Assembly: GCA_030698575.1 (NCBI GenBank)
Contig: JAUYMQ010000648.1
Location: 1-47,183 of the forward strand
Length of the DNA: 47,183 bases
Source: Deltaproteobacteria bacterium
GTDB taxonomy: Bacteria; JAUYMQ01
Direction: 5' to 3'
The position numbers and the translations under genes were made by a program. The notes under the pieces are model-generated. The model saw nothing but the letters and a program-made list of their open reading frames with translations, made no database searches and was not told the origin of the DNA. Positions 21,293 to 30,320 of this stretch are shown here, piece by piece; the first letter of the stretch is position 1, and every line of letters begins with the position of its first letter.

Positions 21293-23434
21293 ATGAGCTT
21301 CGCCCGTTCTTACGACGCCGAGCAGGCGCTGGCGGCCCTCGCCGCGGTGCCGGGTACAGTAGTCATCCGGCAGACGCCGCAGTCTGCGTTCCTCGGGGCT
21401 GGGTATGGGTGTGTTTGTGTGGTGGGTGAGGTCGGCAATGACCAGTTCGGCGACCCCAACAAAACGCTCGTCAACACACCGCGGCAGATCACGAGCGACG
21501 ACCAGATCAGCAGCGACTACGGCGGGTTGTCGGACTACATCGGCTCCGCGGCCGATGGCTGGGAGGGCAACATCGCCAAAGCCCTAGCGTTGCCCGGGCT
21601 CGAGTTCACGAAGTTGGCGCTCGTCACTCCACAGCTCAGCGCGGGGCAGGTCACCTTCACCCGGCCCAACCCCGGCAAAGCCACCGTCACGCCCGGCAAC
21701 GGCGCACCCTGGCGCTTCGACTCGGGCGATACGCTAGGGCTGTCGGTCGACGGCGGGCTTGTGGACGTGGCGACGTTCGACGCAGCGCGGGCTGCGCGGC
21801 AGGGTGCCGGACTTGCCATCGTCGACCTTGCCGGCGATACCCTACAAGTCGCAATCGATGGGGGCCCGACCCAGACGATCACGTTCGAGGCGCCAGGTGA
21901 CCTGGCGGCTGTAGTAAGCGAGGTCAATGCGCAGCTCGAAGGCGGGTACGCCTACGGCAACGGTGGCGAGCTGGTCATCGCCAGCGACACCTATGGCACC
22001 GGCTCGTCTGTCGAGATTATCGGCGGGACCGCGCTTGCCGAACTCGGCCACGCTGTCGGCACGACATCGGGCAGCGGCGACACAGTGAACATTCGCGCGG
22101 TCACGGCAGCGGAGTTCAAGGCGGTCGTCGAGGCGGACATCGCCGGCGTCACGGTGGACGGCGCTACCGGCGCACTCAGCACAGATACGGAGGGGGACGG
22201 CGGGTCAATCCAGGTGGACGCCGGCAGCTCGACCGTCGAAGGGGCGACGAAGCTCAACGTCTCGACCGCCGAGGTAACGGGCGGCTCCGGCGCGGCCGCG
22301 GCCACCAGCGTGCCGGCCGGTACGCGAGTGCGGCGAGGGTCTAGCGGAGCGGTGTATCTGACGCTCGAGGACCTGTCCTTCCCCGCGGGCTCGTCAGGGA
22401 CTTCGCTGCAGCAGTCTGTACGAGTGCGCCCACTCAACGACAGCACAATAGCCAGCAACGCTGGCGCTGTGACGGTCATCGTCGATACGCTCAATGACGC
22501 CACTTTCACGGTCACCAACGCGGCGCCCTTAACCCCACCCGACTTCGACGCAGCATACGCCACCGCCATCGCGGCAACGCTCGCCAACACGGGCATCTCG
22601 GCCGACATCGACATCATCCTGGCACGCCGGCACACGGCTGGGGTGCACACGGTTCTGCGGGCGAACGCTCTGAGCGCCGCCAGCGGCCGACGTGGACGCG
22701 TTGCATTGCTGTCGCCGCCCGTCGGCACGGCAAATGCCACCGCGGCCGGATCGAGCGGCGTGGGCGTCGGCGTGTCTCGGGGGCGCTACTATGGCTACGC
22801 CTACCCAGCGTTCCGGACCGTCCTCAGCGACGATCCGGCCACGAAGATCGACATGCCCGCCGACCTGGCGCTCGCGCACCTCTGCAGCGTCATGCGGCCT
22901 GAAGAGAACGTCGGCGCCGACCGCTCCCGGCTGATCTATGTCCTGGGCCTCGAGAGCGGCCTCGATGTCACCCCTAGCCAGGCGCAGTATCAGGCGTGGC
23001 TCGAGGCCGGGATCGCTCCGCTGCAGATCTCGCAGGGGGCGGCGGAGTTTCTAAACGACCCGACGACCGAGCTCGTTGAGACGGCCTGGAATGAGCTCAA
23101 TGAGGTGAGGATGGCGCTGTTCCTCACCTCCTCGCTACACGACATCGGCGCGAGGTGGGCAAAAAAGCTCAGGAGCGACAGCAACAAGCGAGGGCTGTTG
23201 CTCGACCTCGAGGGCTTCTTCGACACGCTGAACCCCGCGGGCAACCCGGAGCTGCAGCGCATCGCCGGCTACAGCATCGACGACGAGTCGGGCAACACGC
23301 CGGTCACGCTGGCGGCGGGCCTGCACATCGTCAAGATCGCCGTGCAGACGCTGCCGCACATGAACACCATCGTGTACCAACTTTTGGCGGGGAAGACGGT
23401 CAAGGTCACAGCCGCGGCCGCGGCAGCCGGCTGA
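21293..23434 (+). CDS. Tail sheath protein
   Basis: This is a 713-residue protein and the clearest sign of a contractile tail. The C-terminal third has sheath-family features: VGVGVSRGRYYGYAYPAFRTV, DLALAHLCSVMRPEENVGAD, INQGV-like LQISQGAAEFLND, and a final domain with GNTPVTLAAGLHIVKIAVQTLPHMNTIVYQL. The middle carries surface domains, one of which (LQVAIDGGPTQTITF, VVSEVNAQL) resembles the flagellin-hook-IN-like module of other surface proteins. AGGAG precedes the ATG. Confidence 0.93.
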   Translation: MSFARSYDAEQALAALAAVPGTVVIRQTPQSAFLGAGYGCVCVVGEVGNDQFGDPNKTLVNTPRQITSDDQISSDYGGLSDYIGSAADGWEGNIAKALALPGLEFTKLALVTPQLSAGQVTFTRPNPGKATVTPGNGAPWRFDSGDTLGLSVDGGLVDVATFDAARAARQGAGLAIVDLAGDTLQVAIDGGPTQTITFEAPGDLAAVVSEVNAQLEGGYAYGNGGELVIASDTYGTGSSVEIIGGTALAELGHAVGTTSGSGDTVNIRAVTAAEFKAVVEADIAGVTVDGATGALSTDTEGDGGSIQVDAGSSTVEGATKLNVSTAEVTGGSGAAAATSVPAGTRVRRGSSGAVYLTLEDLSFPAGSSGTSLQQSVRVRPLNDSTIASNAGAVTVIVDTLNDATFTVTNAAPLTPPDFDAAYATAIAATLANTGISADIDIILARRHTAGVHTVLRANALSAASGRRGRVALLSPPVGTANATAAGSSGVGVGVSRGRYYGYAYPAFRTVLSDDPATKIDMPADLALAHLCSVMRPEENVGADRSRLIYVLGLESGLDVTPSQAQYQAWLEAGIAPLQISQGAAEFLNDPTTELVETAWNELNEVRMALFLTSSLHDIGARWAKKLRSDSNKRGLLLDLEGFFDTLNPAGNPELQRIAGYSIDDESGNTPVTLAAGLHIVKIAVQTLPHMNTIVYQLLAGKTVKVTAAAAAAG

Positions 23435-23467
23435 TCTCTGAGGCGCCAGACACACTGAGGTACTGCC

Positions 23468-23902
23468 ATGGCAGAGCGAGCTCGCGGCCAGGACACCGTC
23501 TTCACTATGATCTCGGGCGGCGACATCGTGGCCGACTTTTTAGCCCAAGATGTGACCGTCGAGACCGTGATGTCGGTCGACTCGCAACGGTATATCGGGG
23601 AGACGGCCAACCGGTATGCGGAGTCCTTCGAGGGCTATCGACTGCAGGTGTCGGGCCACGCCGAGGGCTCGTCCGCCATCGGTGGGGTGTTGGCGGTGTT
23701 CGACGCCGTCGAGAGGCGGGCGCGAGGCGAGAAAGTGGGCCACACAATCCACGTCAGCTCAACGCTCTTTTTTCCTAACGGCGACCTCCGGTCTTGGACC
23801 GGCAAAGATGTACGGTTCGAGAACCCGAGTTACCAAGTGCGCGGTAACGAGTTCATCACATTTAGCTTTTCCGCCAACTGCTCGGCTGCAAAGCGCTCCT
23901 AA
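23468..23902 (+). CDS. Tail tube protein
   Basis: This 144-residue protein follows the sheath. It contains TMISGGDIVADFLAQDVTVETV, a Tyr/Glu-rich RYIGETANRYAESFEGY and a closing GNEFITFSFSANC, matching phage tail tube fold patterns of alternating beta strands. It forms hexameric rings inside the sheath. GAGG precedes the ATG. Confidence 0.85.
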   Translation: MAERARGQDTVFTMISGGDIVADFLAQDVTVETVMSVDSQRYIGETANRYAESFEGYRLQVSGHAEGSSAIGGVLAVFDAVERRARGEKVGHTIHVSSTLFFPNGDLRSWTGKDVRFENPSYQVRGNEFITFSFSANCSAAKRS

Positions 23903-23923
23903 GCACTGCCCAGGAGACATAAC

Positions 23924-24316
23924 ATGGCGAAGCCGCACGATGGACCGGCATACCTGGTCCCGTTCCTCGACAAGCACGGTGGGGGCAAGGTGCTGATGCG
24001 CTACCTGCCGATGGCGCAGGAGCGCCGTCTCTATGAGCAGCACAAGGACAATGCGGCTGCACTTGCGGACGAGATAATGTTGCGGGGCCTGGCTGAGGTG
24101 AGCGCCGACATCGCCGCCGGCGCCGGCATCCACGACGGAGAGCTGTCGGAGCACGGCTTGGTCCCGGTCGACGACAACCGGCCCGGCCGAGTCGAGGTGT
24201 GGGAGAGTCTCGGGCCGAAGCGGCGCAAGTGCGTCGAGCTGGCATGGGCGAGCCGCAACACCGTGGACGAGGCAGACCAGGATTTTTTCCTGGCGGGGGT
24301 ATCGGACATCGTGTGA
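23924..24316 (+). CDS. Tail assembly chaperone, short form
   Basis: This 130-residue acidic/helical protein lies between tube and tape measure, where contractile and siphophage chaperones sit. AGGAG lies ten bases ahead of the ATG. A slippery heptamer (24283-24289) near the end allows a -1 shift into the next frame, giving a longer fusion. The short form would be the major product, as with lambda gpG. Confidence 0.8.
   Translation: MAKPHDGPAYLVPFLDKHGGGKVLMRYLPMAQERRLYEQHKDNAAALADEIMLRGLAEVSADIAAGAGIHDGELSEHGLVPVDDNRPGRVEVWESLGPKRRKCVELAWASRNTVDEADQDFFLAGVSDIV
24283..24289 (+). promoter_or_regulatory. Programmed -1 ribosomal frameshift site
   Basis: T-TTT-TTC fits X-XXY-YYZ in the chaperone frame (codons gaT TTT TTC). 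A -1 slip continues directly into an open frame that runs to 24543, adding 84 residues after 122 shared ones (206 total). GC-rich sequence follows and could stall ribosomes. Confidence 0.8.
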
Positions 24317-24543
24317 TCGCGTTCTGGGCGCCCCCGCCCATCCTCGACCGGTACGCTACCTACCTCAAGCGGCACGGCATCGAGTTACGGTACCGCGCGC
24401 AGAAAGACCTCGACATTCAGCGGGGTGCGGCCATGCGGGCCGGGCGGCAGAGCTGGGAGCTCATCCAGCGCATGACGTTCGTCGAATTCGACGGAATGTA
24501 TCGTTGCCTGGCGGCCTTCGTGGAGAAAACCAATGGCGATTAG
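24289..24543 (+). CDS. Tail assembly chaperone, frameshift extension
   Basis: This is the open frame entered by -1 frameshifting at 24283-24289. The added part begins PGGGIGHRVIAFWAPPP and has a helical domain (LDRYATYLKRHGIELRYRAQKD and WELIQRMTFVEFDGMYRCLAAF). An independent start at GTG 24313, overlapping the upstream TGA, is possible but has only a weak ribosome site. The extension would bind the tape measure, as gpGT does in lambda. The stop overlaps the tape-measure start region. Confidence 0.75.
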   Translation, partial: PGGGIGHRVIAFWAPPPILDRYATYLKRHGIELRYRAQKDLDIQRGAAMRAGRQSWELIQRMTFVEFDGMYRCLAAFVEKTNGD

Positions 24544-26182
24544 CCGGGTGCAAGTCATCGCCTTCTTCCGCGCTCGCATGGGGCAGTTTCAGCGGGCGGT
24601 GCGGCAAGGCACGCTCATCGTGCGTGCGCTAGAGCATCGCCTGGCGCGGGTAAAGCACGCGCTCCACGGCGTGGGCCACATGGTGATGTTCCCCGCTGCG
24701 GCGGGCATCGGGTACATGGCGAAGAAGGCAATTGAGCTCAACAAGGAGCTCGAAACTACGAAGATCGGCATCGCGACGATGCTGCAGCAGTCGAGCCGGG
24801 GAGGTCGCGGGCCGTTTGAGGACTTCGCGACCGGGCTCGGCTTGAGCAACCGTTTGATGCGAACACTGCAGGATCGGGCAGCAAAACTTCCAGGCACGAC
24901 CCAGGACTTCCGGCGCGGGTTCGAGCTGCTTCTCCCCGTAGTAGCGAAGACAGGCGGCTCGGTTGAGGACGTGCTGAAGTTGTCCGAGAAGGTGGTCGTG
25001 GCCGCCAAGGTCAACAATGTCTTCGGCGGGGCTGAAACAGTGGCCCGAGATATCAACCAGATCCTGAGTGGCAGCGTCGCCATCAACCAACTCCAGACCT
25101 TCGCGCTGCGCGATGACGCCAAGCGGATTGCGCAGTTGGCGCGCAAGGACCGAGCAGCGGCGCTGCGGGAAATCAGCCAGGCATTGGAGGTGTCACCGGA
25201 GGCCCTAGTGGCATTCGAATCGACCTTCGATGCCAAGTGGTCGACGTTCAAAGACAACCTGTCGAGGATACTAACAAATGTGGGCGGGCCAGCCTTTGAT
25301 GTTATCACGCGCAAGCTTGGCGAATGGAATGCCTGGCTCGCCGCCAATGAACAGAGAGTCAATGCCATCGCCAAAGAGGTCGGAGACAAAATCGTCGACG
25401 GCGCGCGGAAGTTTGTCGGCCTGCTGAAGGACGCGAAGGGTGTCGTAGACGACATCGGCAAGCACTGGGGTCTGATTAAGGACACGATTGCCACGATTGC
25501 CACCGTGTGGCTCGGCGGAAAGGTCTGGGTGGCGCTCAAGAATATCGCCATCGCTGTGGGCACGAACCCGATCTTGCTTGCTGTGTTCGGGATACCTGCG
25601 GCGATAGCGGCGGCGGCCCTTCTCGACAAACAAGACCCACTCGCCGACGCGGCGGTGGAGAAGGGCGCCAAGTTGATCAGGCTCACCCCGACGAATAGAC
25701 AAATCGAAGCGTTCCGCGAAAGGCGACGAGAGGATGCACTCTCTTTTGACGAGCTTCGAGTCTGGACGGCGACGGAGAAGGAGCTGCGCCAGAAGCACGG
25801 CGACCGCTCCGTGTCACGGGACATGGATATGGTTGCCAGAGAGACACTCGTGCGCATCGCGAAGACAAAAAAGGCCGAAATTGAGGCTCAGGTGGAGTCG
25901 CGTAAAAAGTTCGCCGCGGCAGGACAATTCAAAGGCCTACCAGAGACCGGGTTCAACCCCGCGCGATTGTCCGACGCCGATCGGTTGGAAGCGGCGGCCG
26001 AAAATCTGCACAAGAAGTTCAAGAATGCGGATCGGCCCCATATCGACGCCCGCGGCAGTACGTTTCGCATCGAGCAAAACTTCGACGAGGGCGACCCCGA
26101 TCGAGTAGCCCTCGGGATCCGCCGCGGCATCATGCAGCCGTTCCTACCGATGCTGACGAGCACGGTGGGCATCGGGCGCTGA
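24533..26182 (+). CDS. Tape measure protein
   Basis: This is a 549-residue protein. It has a helical N-terminus, a central region (about 55-290) of tape-measure type (GYMAKKAIELNKELETTKIGIATMLQQ; EDVLKLSEKVVVAAKVNNVFGG), a hydrophobic pair near 315-365 (TIATIATVWLGG; NPILLAVFGIPAAIAAAALL), and a charged helical C-terminus. At about 1.5 angstrom per residue it would specify a tail near 80 nm (inference). It sits after the chaperone pair as usual. Confidence 0.9.
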   Translation: MAISRVQVIAFFRARMGQFQRAVRQGTLIVRALEHRLARVKHALHGVGHMVMFPAAAGIGYMAKKAIELNKELETTKIGIATMLQQSSRGGRGPFEDFATGLGLSNRLMRTLQDRAAKLPGTTQDFRRGFELLLPVVAKTGGSVEDVLKLSEKVVVAAKVNNVFGGAETVARDINQILSGSVAINQLQTFALRDDAKRIAQLARKDRAAALREISQALEVSPEALVAFESTFDAKWSTFKDNLSRILTNVGGPAFDVITRKLGEWNAWLAANEQRVNAIAKEVGDKIVDGARKFVGLLKDAKGVVDDIGKHWGLIKDTIATIATVWLGGKVWVALKNIAIAVGTNPILLAVFGIPAAIAAAALLDKQDPLADAAVEKGAKLIRLTPTNRQIEAFRERRREDALSFDELRVWTATEKELRQKHGDRSVSRDMDMVARETLVRIAKTKKAEIEAQVESRKKFAAAGQFKGLPETGFNPARLSDADRLEAAAENLHKKFKNADRPHIDARGSTFRIEQNFDEGDPDRVALGIRRGIMQPFLPMLTSTVGIGR

Positions 26183-26191
26183 GAGGCAGCC

Positions 26192-27349
26192 ATGGCCAAT
26201 CGCACGGCCGCGCTCGCGCTGGCGCTCTATGGTGCGTTCGACCCGCTGGACGCCGAAACCTGGGCGGGGACGCCGTTCGTGATCCGGGAGACCCAGCTCC
26301 GCGGGCTGCAGCGCGTGCTTGAGCTGTCGGGGCCGTGCCTCCCGTTCGCGCCACTGTCTCTGCCGATGCGCCGGCGCGGGCGGACCACCCACTACCAGGG
26401 CCAGCCAAAGGCCGTGCAGCAAGTGCTTGGCTACGATCAGGGCGAGACCACGCTCGAAGGAGTTTGGCGCGCGACTGACCTCACCGTCGAGGACACCTTT
26501 GCGCTGTGGGGGCTGTACGGCGTGGCGGTGACGCCGGTGCTGAGCGTCGACGATCTGCGCGACAAAGTCTACGACATCATCCGCGGCGGCCAGGAGGTGG
26601 CGGTCCGGTGGGCTGGCATGGAGCGGGTCAGCTCCATCATGGACTTCGAGCCGCAGATCATCTCGCGCAAAGAGGTGCGGTGGCGGTGGCGATTCGAGTG
26701 GGCTGGCGAGGGCAAGTTCCCAACCATCCCGATCGAGGACCCGCTCGACATCAGCATCGTCAACGTCTTCGACCTGCTCCAGAAGGCAGCGGACCTGCTC
26801 GCGTTCCCGGCGCAGCTCGCTCTAGACGTCGTGGACTTCATCGAATCGCGTGTGGCAGCTCTCCAGGGCAAGATCCAGGAACTAAAGGAGGCTGTGCAGC
26901 TCTACAGCGCGGCCGTTGAGCGCGCAAGCAAGGTCGCCAACCGCATCACGGGCATCTCGGACCAGATACGCACCGGCGCGTTGGACATCCGCGACCACGT
27001 CGCCGACATGTACGCCGAGGTCGTCAACCAGGGCGAGATCGACGGGGTGCCAGGAGGCCTCGCCACCCGCGCTCGACTGCAGGCATGGATCACCGAGACC
27101 AGCCGAGCCACCGGCACCATGGCGGCGCGGGCCGGAGAGACGGCGGCGGTGTGGCGGCAGGTGGCTCAACCCGACGTGGACGCGATCATCATCGCGCAGG
27201 GGGAGACGGACCTCCGCATGCTCGCTCTGCAGCAGTGGGGCTCGGCTCGTGAGTGGGGCCGGATCGCTGACTACAACGGGCTCGGGCTGTCTGGCTCCAC
27301 CGTGCCGGCAGGGACCACGTTGCTGATACCAGCACGAACGGTGGCCTGA
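26192..27349 (+). CDS. Baseplate/tail protein with C-terminal LysM
   Basis: This 385-residue protein has an N-terminal beta domain, a long central coil (QLALDVVDFIESRVAALQGK...VERASKVANRITG) and a C-terminal LysM-like segment. In the last, IIIAQGETDLRMLALQQWG is followed by WGRIADYNGL and STVPAGTTLLIPA at about 328-384. LysM-bearing proteins of contractile phages sit at the tube-baseplate joint (T4 gp53-like) or help puncture the wall. It lies between tape measure and hub genes, which fits. Confidence 0.8.
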   Translation: MANRTAALALALYGAFDPLDAETWAGTPFVIRETQLRGLQRVLELSGPCLPFAPLSLPMRRRGRTTHYQGQPKAVQQVLGYDQGETTLEGVWRATDLTVEDTFALWGLYGVAVTPVLSVDDLRDKVYDIIRGGQEVAVRWAGMERVSSIMDFEPQIISRKEVRWRWRFEWAGEGKFPTIPIEDPLDISIVNVFDLLQKAADLLAFPAQLALDVVDFIESRVAALQGKIQELKEAVQLYSAAVERASKVANRITGISDQIRTGALDIRDHVADMYAEVVNQGEIDGVPGGLATRARLQAWITETSRATGTMAARAGETAAVWRQVAQPDVDAIIIAQGETDLRMLALQQWGSAREWGRIADYNGLGLSGSTVPAGTTLLIPARTVA

Positions 27350-28972
27350 GTGGCGACCTACTATCCGGCAGCGCTCGTGAGGCTGCGCGTCAGGCTCGAG
27401 GAGCCCACGCGGATGGACCTGGCGATGCTCCCGCGCATCCAGGAGCCTGATGGCCTGGCCGGGCTCGTTCCGCTGCCGTCGCTAGGGCCTGCATCGGTCG
27501 GACTGCCGGCACCGGACGGGCTCAGCCTTGTCGAGGGCGTGCTGCCAAGCCGTGTGGTGTGGCGCAGCAACACGCTGCGCGAGCCCGACGAGGCCACGGT
27601 CGTCATCGACTCGCACTACCTGCCGCTCGACCCGCGCATGGTGCGGCAGGTGGCGGTGGACATCTACATGGGAGGACTGCTGCCGGCGCAGTACGATGCC
27701 GGGATGACGGCTGGCACTGGCGCGGCACTGCTGACCACGCCGGACAAGCTGCGCTTCATCGGGTGGGTGGACGAAGGGGTCTGGGACGTTCATGACGGGA
27801 CGATTTCGCTGGAGTGCCGGAGCCTGCAGGCCCTATTGACCGACAGCAAGATCGGCGCCTCGTTGCTCGGCGACATCGAGCTCGCCCGACCACTCCACGC
27901 AGTCGTGCACGACGTGGTGCAGGCGGCGCCGATGGCCCGCGGCATGACGGTCGTTGCGCGGACGGACAGCCCAGGGACGATACCGGTGCTGGGCACGGTG
28001 GTGCCGCCCCACTGGATCCGGGTCGCGGGCAAGACCAAGGGCGCTCGCATGCCCATCGAGGATGGCGCAGAGAGCTACTGGAGCATCATCGAGAGGTTGT
28101 GCCTCGCAGTGGGGTGGGTGCCATCGGTGCAGCTCGACCGGGTGGTGGTGCAGCCCGCGAAGACCCTGACGGCGGATCGATTCTCCGCGCCGGTGGTGGA
28201 CGTCGCCTGGCCGACGGGGGTGGCGACGCCAGCTAAGGTGCCGTTTCAGCGTACAATCTCGCAAACTGGCGAGACGGTCCGCATCCGGCGCCTGGCGTGG
28301 GGTCACAACCTGGAGACGTTCCGCTTGACGCGGCCATGGGCGGAGACCCGCCGGAAGCCAATCGAGGTGAGGGCCTGGAACAAGGAACTCGGGATCGTGG
28401 CCACCGCGCGCTGGCCTATATTGCCGGAGCCGGCAAGGGTGGCACCATCCGGCCAGAAGGCCACTGAAGAGGTGGATGTCATCGTCGTCTACGGACAGCA
28501 CACACCGGTGACGCTGCTCCAGCTCGCCGAGCAGCTCTGGCACGAGCGTGCACACCGCGACGTCCGAGGCGAGTTCTCGACGCGCGACCTCGCGAGCTTC
28601 GGTGGGGGGGCGCCTGGCGACCTGTACCACGACGACCTGATGGGCCTCGAGGCTGGCGACGCGGTAGAGGTGGGCATCTACGGCGCTCGCAACCAGGCCA
28701 GTGCGCCGGAGGCTGTGAAGGCGCTGAGCGCTCCGGAGCTAGGGGCGTTCCTCGTATCCCGCGGATTCCGGCCCGACGTGGCGGCGCAGTTTGCCGCGGC
28801 CGCACTGACCACGCCACTGCTGAATGTGTTCCGCGTCGTCGCCGCTGAGCACACGTTCGACGCCGAGGAGGGCTACAGCCTGTCGGTGGAGTTCGCCAAC
28901 TACCTCCGTGCCGACCCCGCAGCAGCAGCCCAACAGGCACAGGCAGCAGCGCTCGATGCGACCGCGCAGTAG
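27350..28972 (+). CDS. Baseplate hub protein (gpD/gp27-like)
   Basis: This 540-residue protein starts at GTG one base after the LysM gene. Its beta-rich domains include FIGWVDEGVWDVHDGTISLECRSLQALL and ESYWSIIERLCLAVGWVP. A late region with QLAEQLWHERAHRDVRGEFSTRDLASFGG is typical of hub proteins that form the trimeric platform for the spike. The C-terminal tail is Ala/Gln-rich. Size, order and motifs agree; the specific subfamily is uncertain. Confidence 0.8.
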   Translation: MATYYPAALVRLRVRLEEPTRMDLAMLPRIQEPDGLAGLVPLPSLGPASVGLPAPDGLSLVEGVLPSRVVWRSNTLREPDEATVVIDSHYLPLDPRMVRQVAVDIYMGGLLPAQYDAGMTAGTGAALLTTPDKLRFIGWVDEGVWDVHDGTISLECRSLQALLTDSKIGASLLGDIELARPLHAVVHDVVQAAPMARGMTVVARTDSPGTIPVLGTVVPPHWIRVAGKTKGARMPIEDGAESYWSIIERLCLAVGWVPSVQLDRVVVQPAKTLTADRFSAPVVDVAWPTGVATPAKVPFQRTISQTGETVRIRRLAWGHNLETFRLTRPWAETRRKPIEVRAWNKELGIVATARWPILPEPARVAPSGQKATEEVDVIVVYGQHTPVTLLQLAEQLWHERAHRDVRGEFSTRDLASFGGGAPGDLYHDDLMGLEAGDAVEVGIYGARNQASAPEAVKALSAPELGAFLVSRGFRPDVAAQFAAAALTTPLLNVFRVVAAEHTFDAEEGYSLSVEFANYLRADPAAAAQQAQAAALDATAQ

Positions 28973-29585
28973 ACCACGCCTATCCGGCGCCCTCGAGGAG
29001 CTGGCACACCGCCTGATACAGCGGGCGACCCGCGTGGCGCGCGACATCGTGACGCAGGCGCTGCTCGAGCGGGATCGGCGGGGAGAGCGGAGCCTCCAGT
29101 TCGCGACGGTCGAGGCGGAACCCACTGCGATTCGCCCTCTGGCGCACACCACCTACGTGGACGTGACGTGCCAGCCGTCGGGGCTGAGACTGACCGCGCA
29201 GGTCGCCACATCGGTGGTAGGCGGCATAGGGCCGCTCAGGCCGCTCGAGCCGGTGCTCGTGGCGGTGCCCCGCGGAGAGCTCCTCGGCGAGAGCTGGATC
29301 ATCGCGAGGCTCAACACGGTGGTTAGCCCGGCGCCTCTGCCGACGGCGCCGACGAACGTGCTGATCGAGTCGTTGCAGGGCGTGCTCGAGCTGCGCAGTC
29401 TGCCGGGAGTGTGGCTCAACGGACCGGGAGCGGCGGCCGCGCGGATGGGCGACACGGTGACGCTAAGCGCGGACTGGCTCGCATGGCTGCTGGGGCTTGC
29501 CACCGCTGCGCAGTACCCGACGACGCCGCCGCCGACGCCGATCGGCGCCATCGCCACCGGCAGCGCTCTGACGCAGATCGGGTGA
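28956..29585 (+). CDS. Baseplate spike/gpV-like protein
   Basis: This 209-residue protein starts inside the hub gene's last codons (17-base overlap). An N-terminal helix (ALEELAHRLIQRATRVARDIVTQALLERDRRGE) leads into beta structure (TTYVDVTCQPSGLRLTAQVATSV). The end, AARMGDTVTLSADWLAWLLG...GAIATGSALTQIG, resembles the closing segment of small baseplate assembly/spike proteins with a PAAR-like 'GDxV...G.I.tGS' pattern. It is placed right after the hub, where gpV/gp5-like spikes sit. Confidence 0.65.
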   Translation: MRPRSRPRLSGALEELAHRLIQRATRVARDIVTQALLERDRRGERSLQFATVEAEPTAIRPLAHTTYVDVTCQPSGLRLTAQVATSVVGGIGPLRPLEPVLVAVPRGELLGESWIIARLNTVVSPAPLPTAPTNVLIESLQGVLELRSLPGVWLNGPGAAAARMGDTVTLSADWLAWLLGLATAAQYPTTPPPTPIGAIATGSALTQIG

Positions 29586-29588
29586 CCC

Positions 29589-30308
29589 ATGGCCAGCGTG
29601 ACTGCAGCGGTGGCCGTCGCGAGCAACCGCGTCCGCGTGGTGTTGTCGGCGGCGCCGGCGGAGTCGGGCATCCACTCGGCCGGCCTCGCGAGCAACTGGC
29701 AGATCACCCGCGACCTCGAGGCGCGGCCAGTCGCCGCTGTCGAGCGAGAGTCTGCTACTCGGTGGGTGCTGTCGTGCCCCGTCGCGTGGGATACCGGCGG
29801 GACGTGGCGCGCTGGAGCAGCGACGACGCTCCGGACGCTGGCTGAAGGGGCGCAGTACGACTCGCCGGCGCGACGGGACTTCACGCCGGCGGTGGCGGTG
29901 CCGACGGCGAAGGCCTCGCTGCTACGCGCCACAAAGCGGGACTTCGCCCTGACCACGCTCGCCAGAGGTAGCACTCCGGCTGGCTGCTACTTCGTCGCGT
30001 CCGGCGACTACGCGCTGTGGGCCGGTGACGAAGCGCGCGAGAGCGACTACCTGCGGCGGCTGCAGACTCCGCGCGGCGGGTTTGCGCACGCCCCCGATTA
30101 CGGGGTGGGGCTGCAGCCGAAGCGGCTGGTGAGCGTCCAGCAGCTCCTCGACGCCAAGCGGGAGATCGCCGAGCAGCTCAAGCAGGAGCCGCGGGTCATC
30201 GCGGTCGCCCCTCGCATTCAGCGCCGAGGCACCGGCGTAGTGATCGTGACTGTGCAGGTGCAGACGGCTGACGGGCCGGTGGTCACGGCCGCACAGGTAC
30301 TCGGGTAG
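29589..30308 (+). CDS. Baseplate wedge protein with gp25-like C-terminus
   Basis: This is a 239-residue protein. The C-terminal half (about 138-239) has GDYALWAGDEARESDYLRRL, TPRGGFAHAPDYGVGL and a helix KREIAEQLKQEPRVI followed by VVIVTVQVQTADG, matching the gpW/T4 gp25 lysozyme-like wedge family. The N-terminal half is a beta domain of unknown type, longer than in plain gp25 proteins. It precedes the baseplate J genes, the usual order. Confidence 0.8.
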   Translation: MASVTAAVAVASNRVRVVLSAAPAESGIHSAGLASNWQITRDLEARPVAAVERESATRWVLSCPVAWDTGGTWRAGAATTLRTLAEGAQYDSPARRDFTPAVAVPTAKASLLRATKRDFALTTLARGSTPAGCYFVASGDYALWAGDEARESDYLRRLQTPRGGFAHAPDYGVGLQPKRLVSVQQLLDAKREIAEQLKQEPRVIAVAPRIQRRGTGVVIVTVQVQTADGPVVTAAQVLG

Positions 30309-30320
30309 GGTAGGTAGTAG

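Noticed and set aside
24589-25857. 422-codon minus-strand open frame
   Set aside because: Antisense to the tape measure gene; Ser/Arg-rich, no ribosome site, no recognisable domain.
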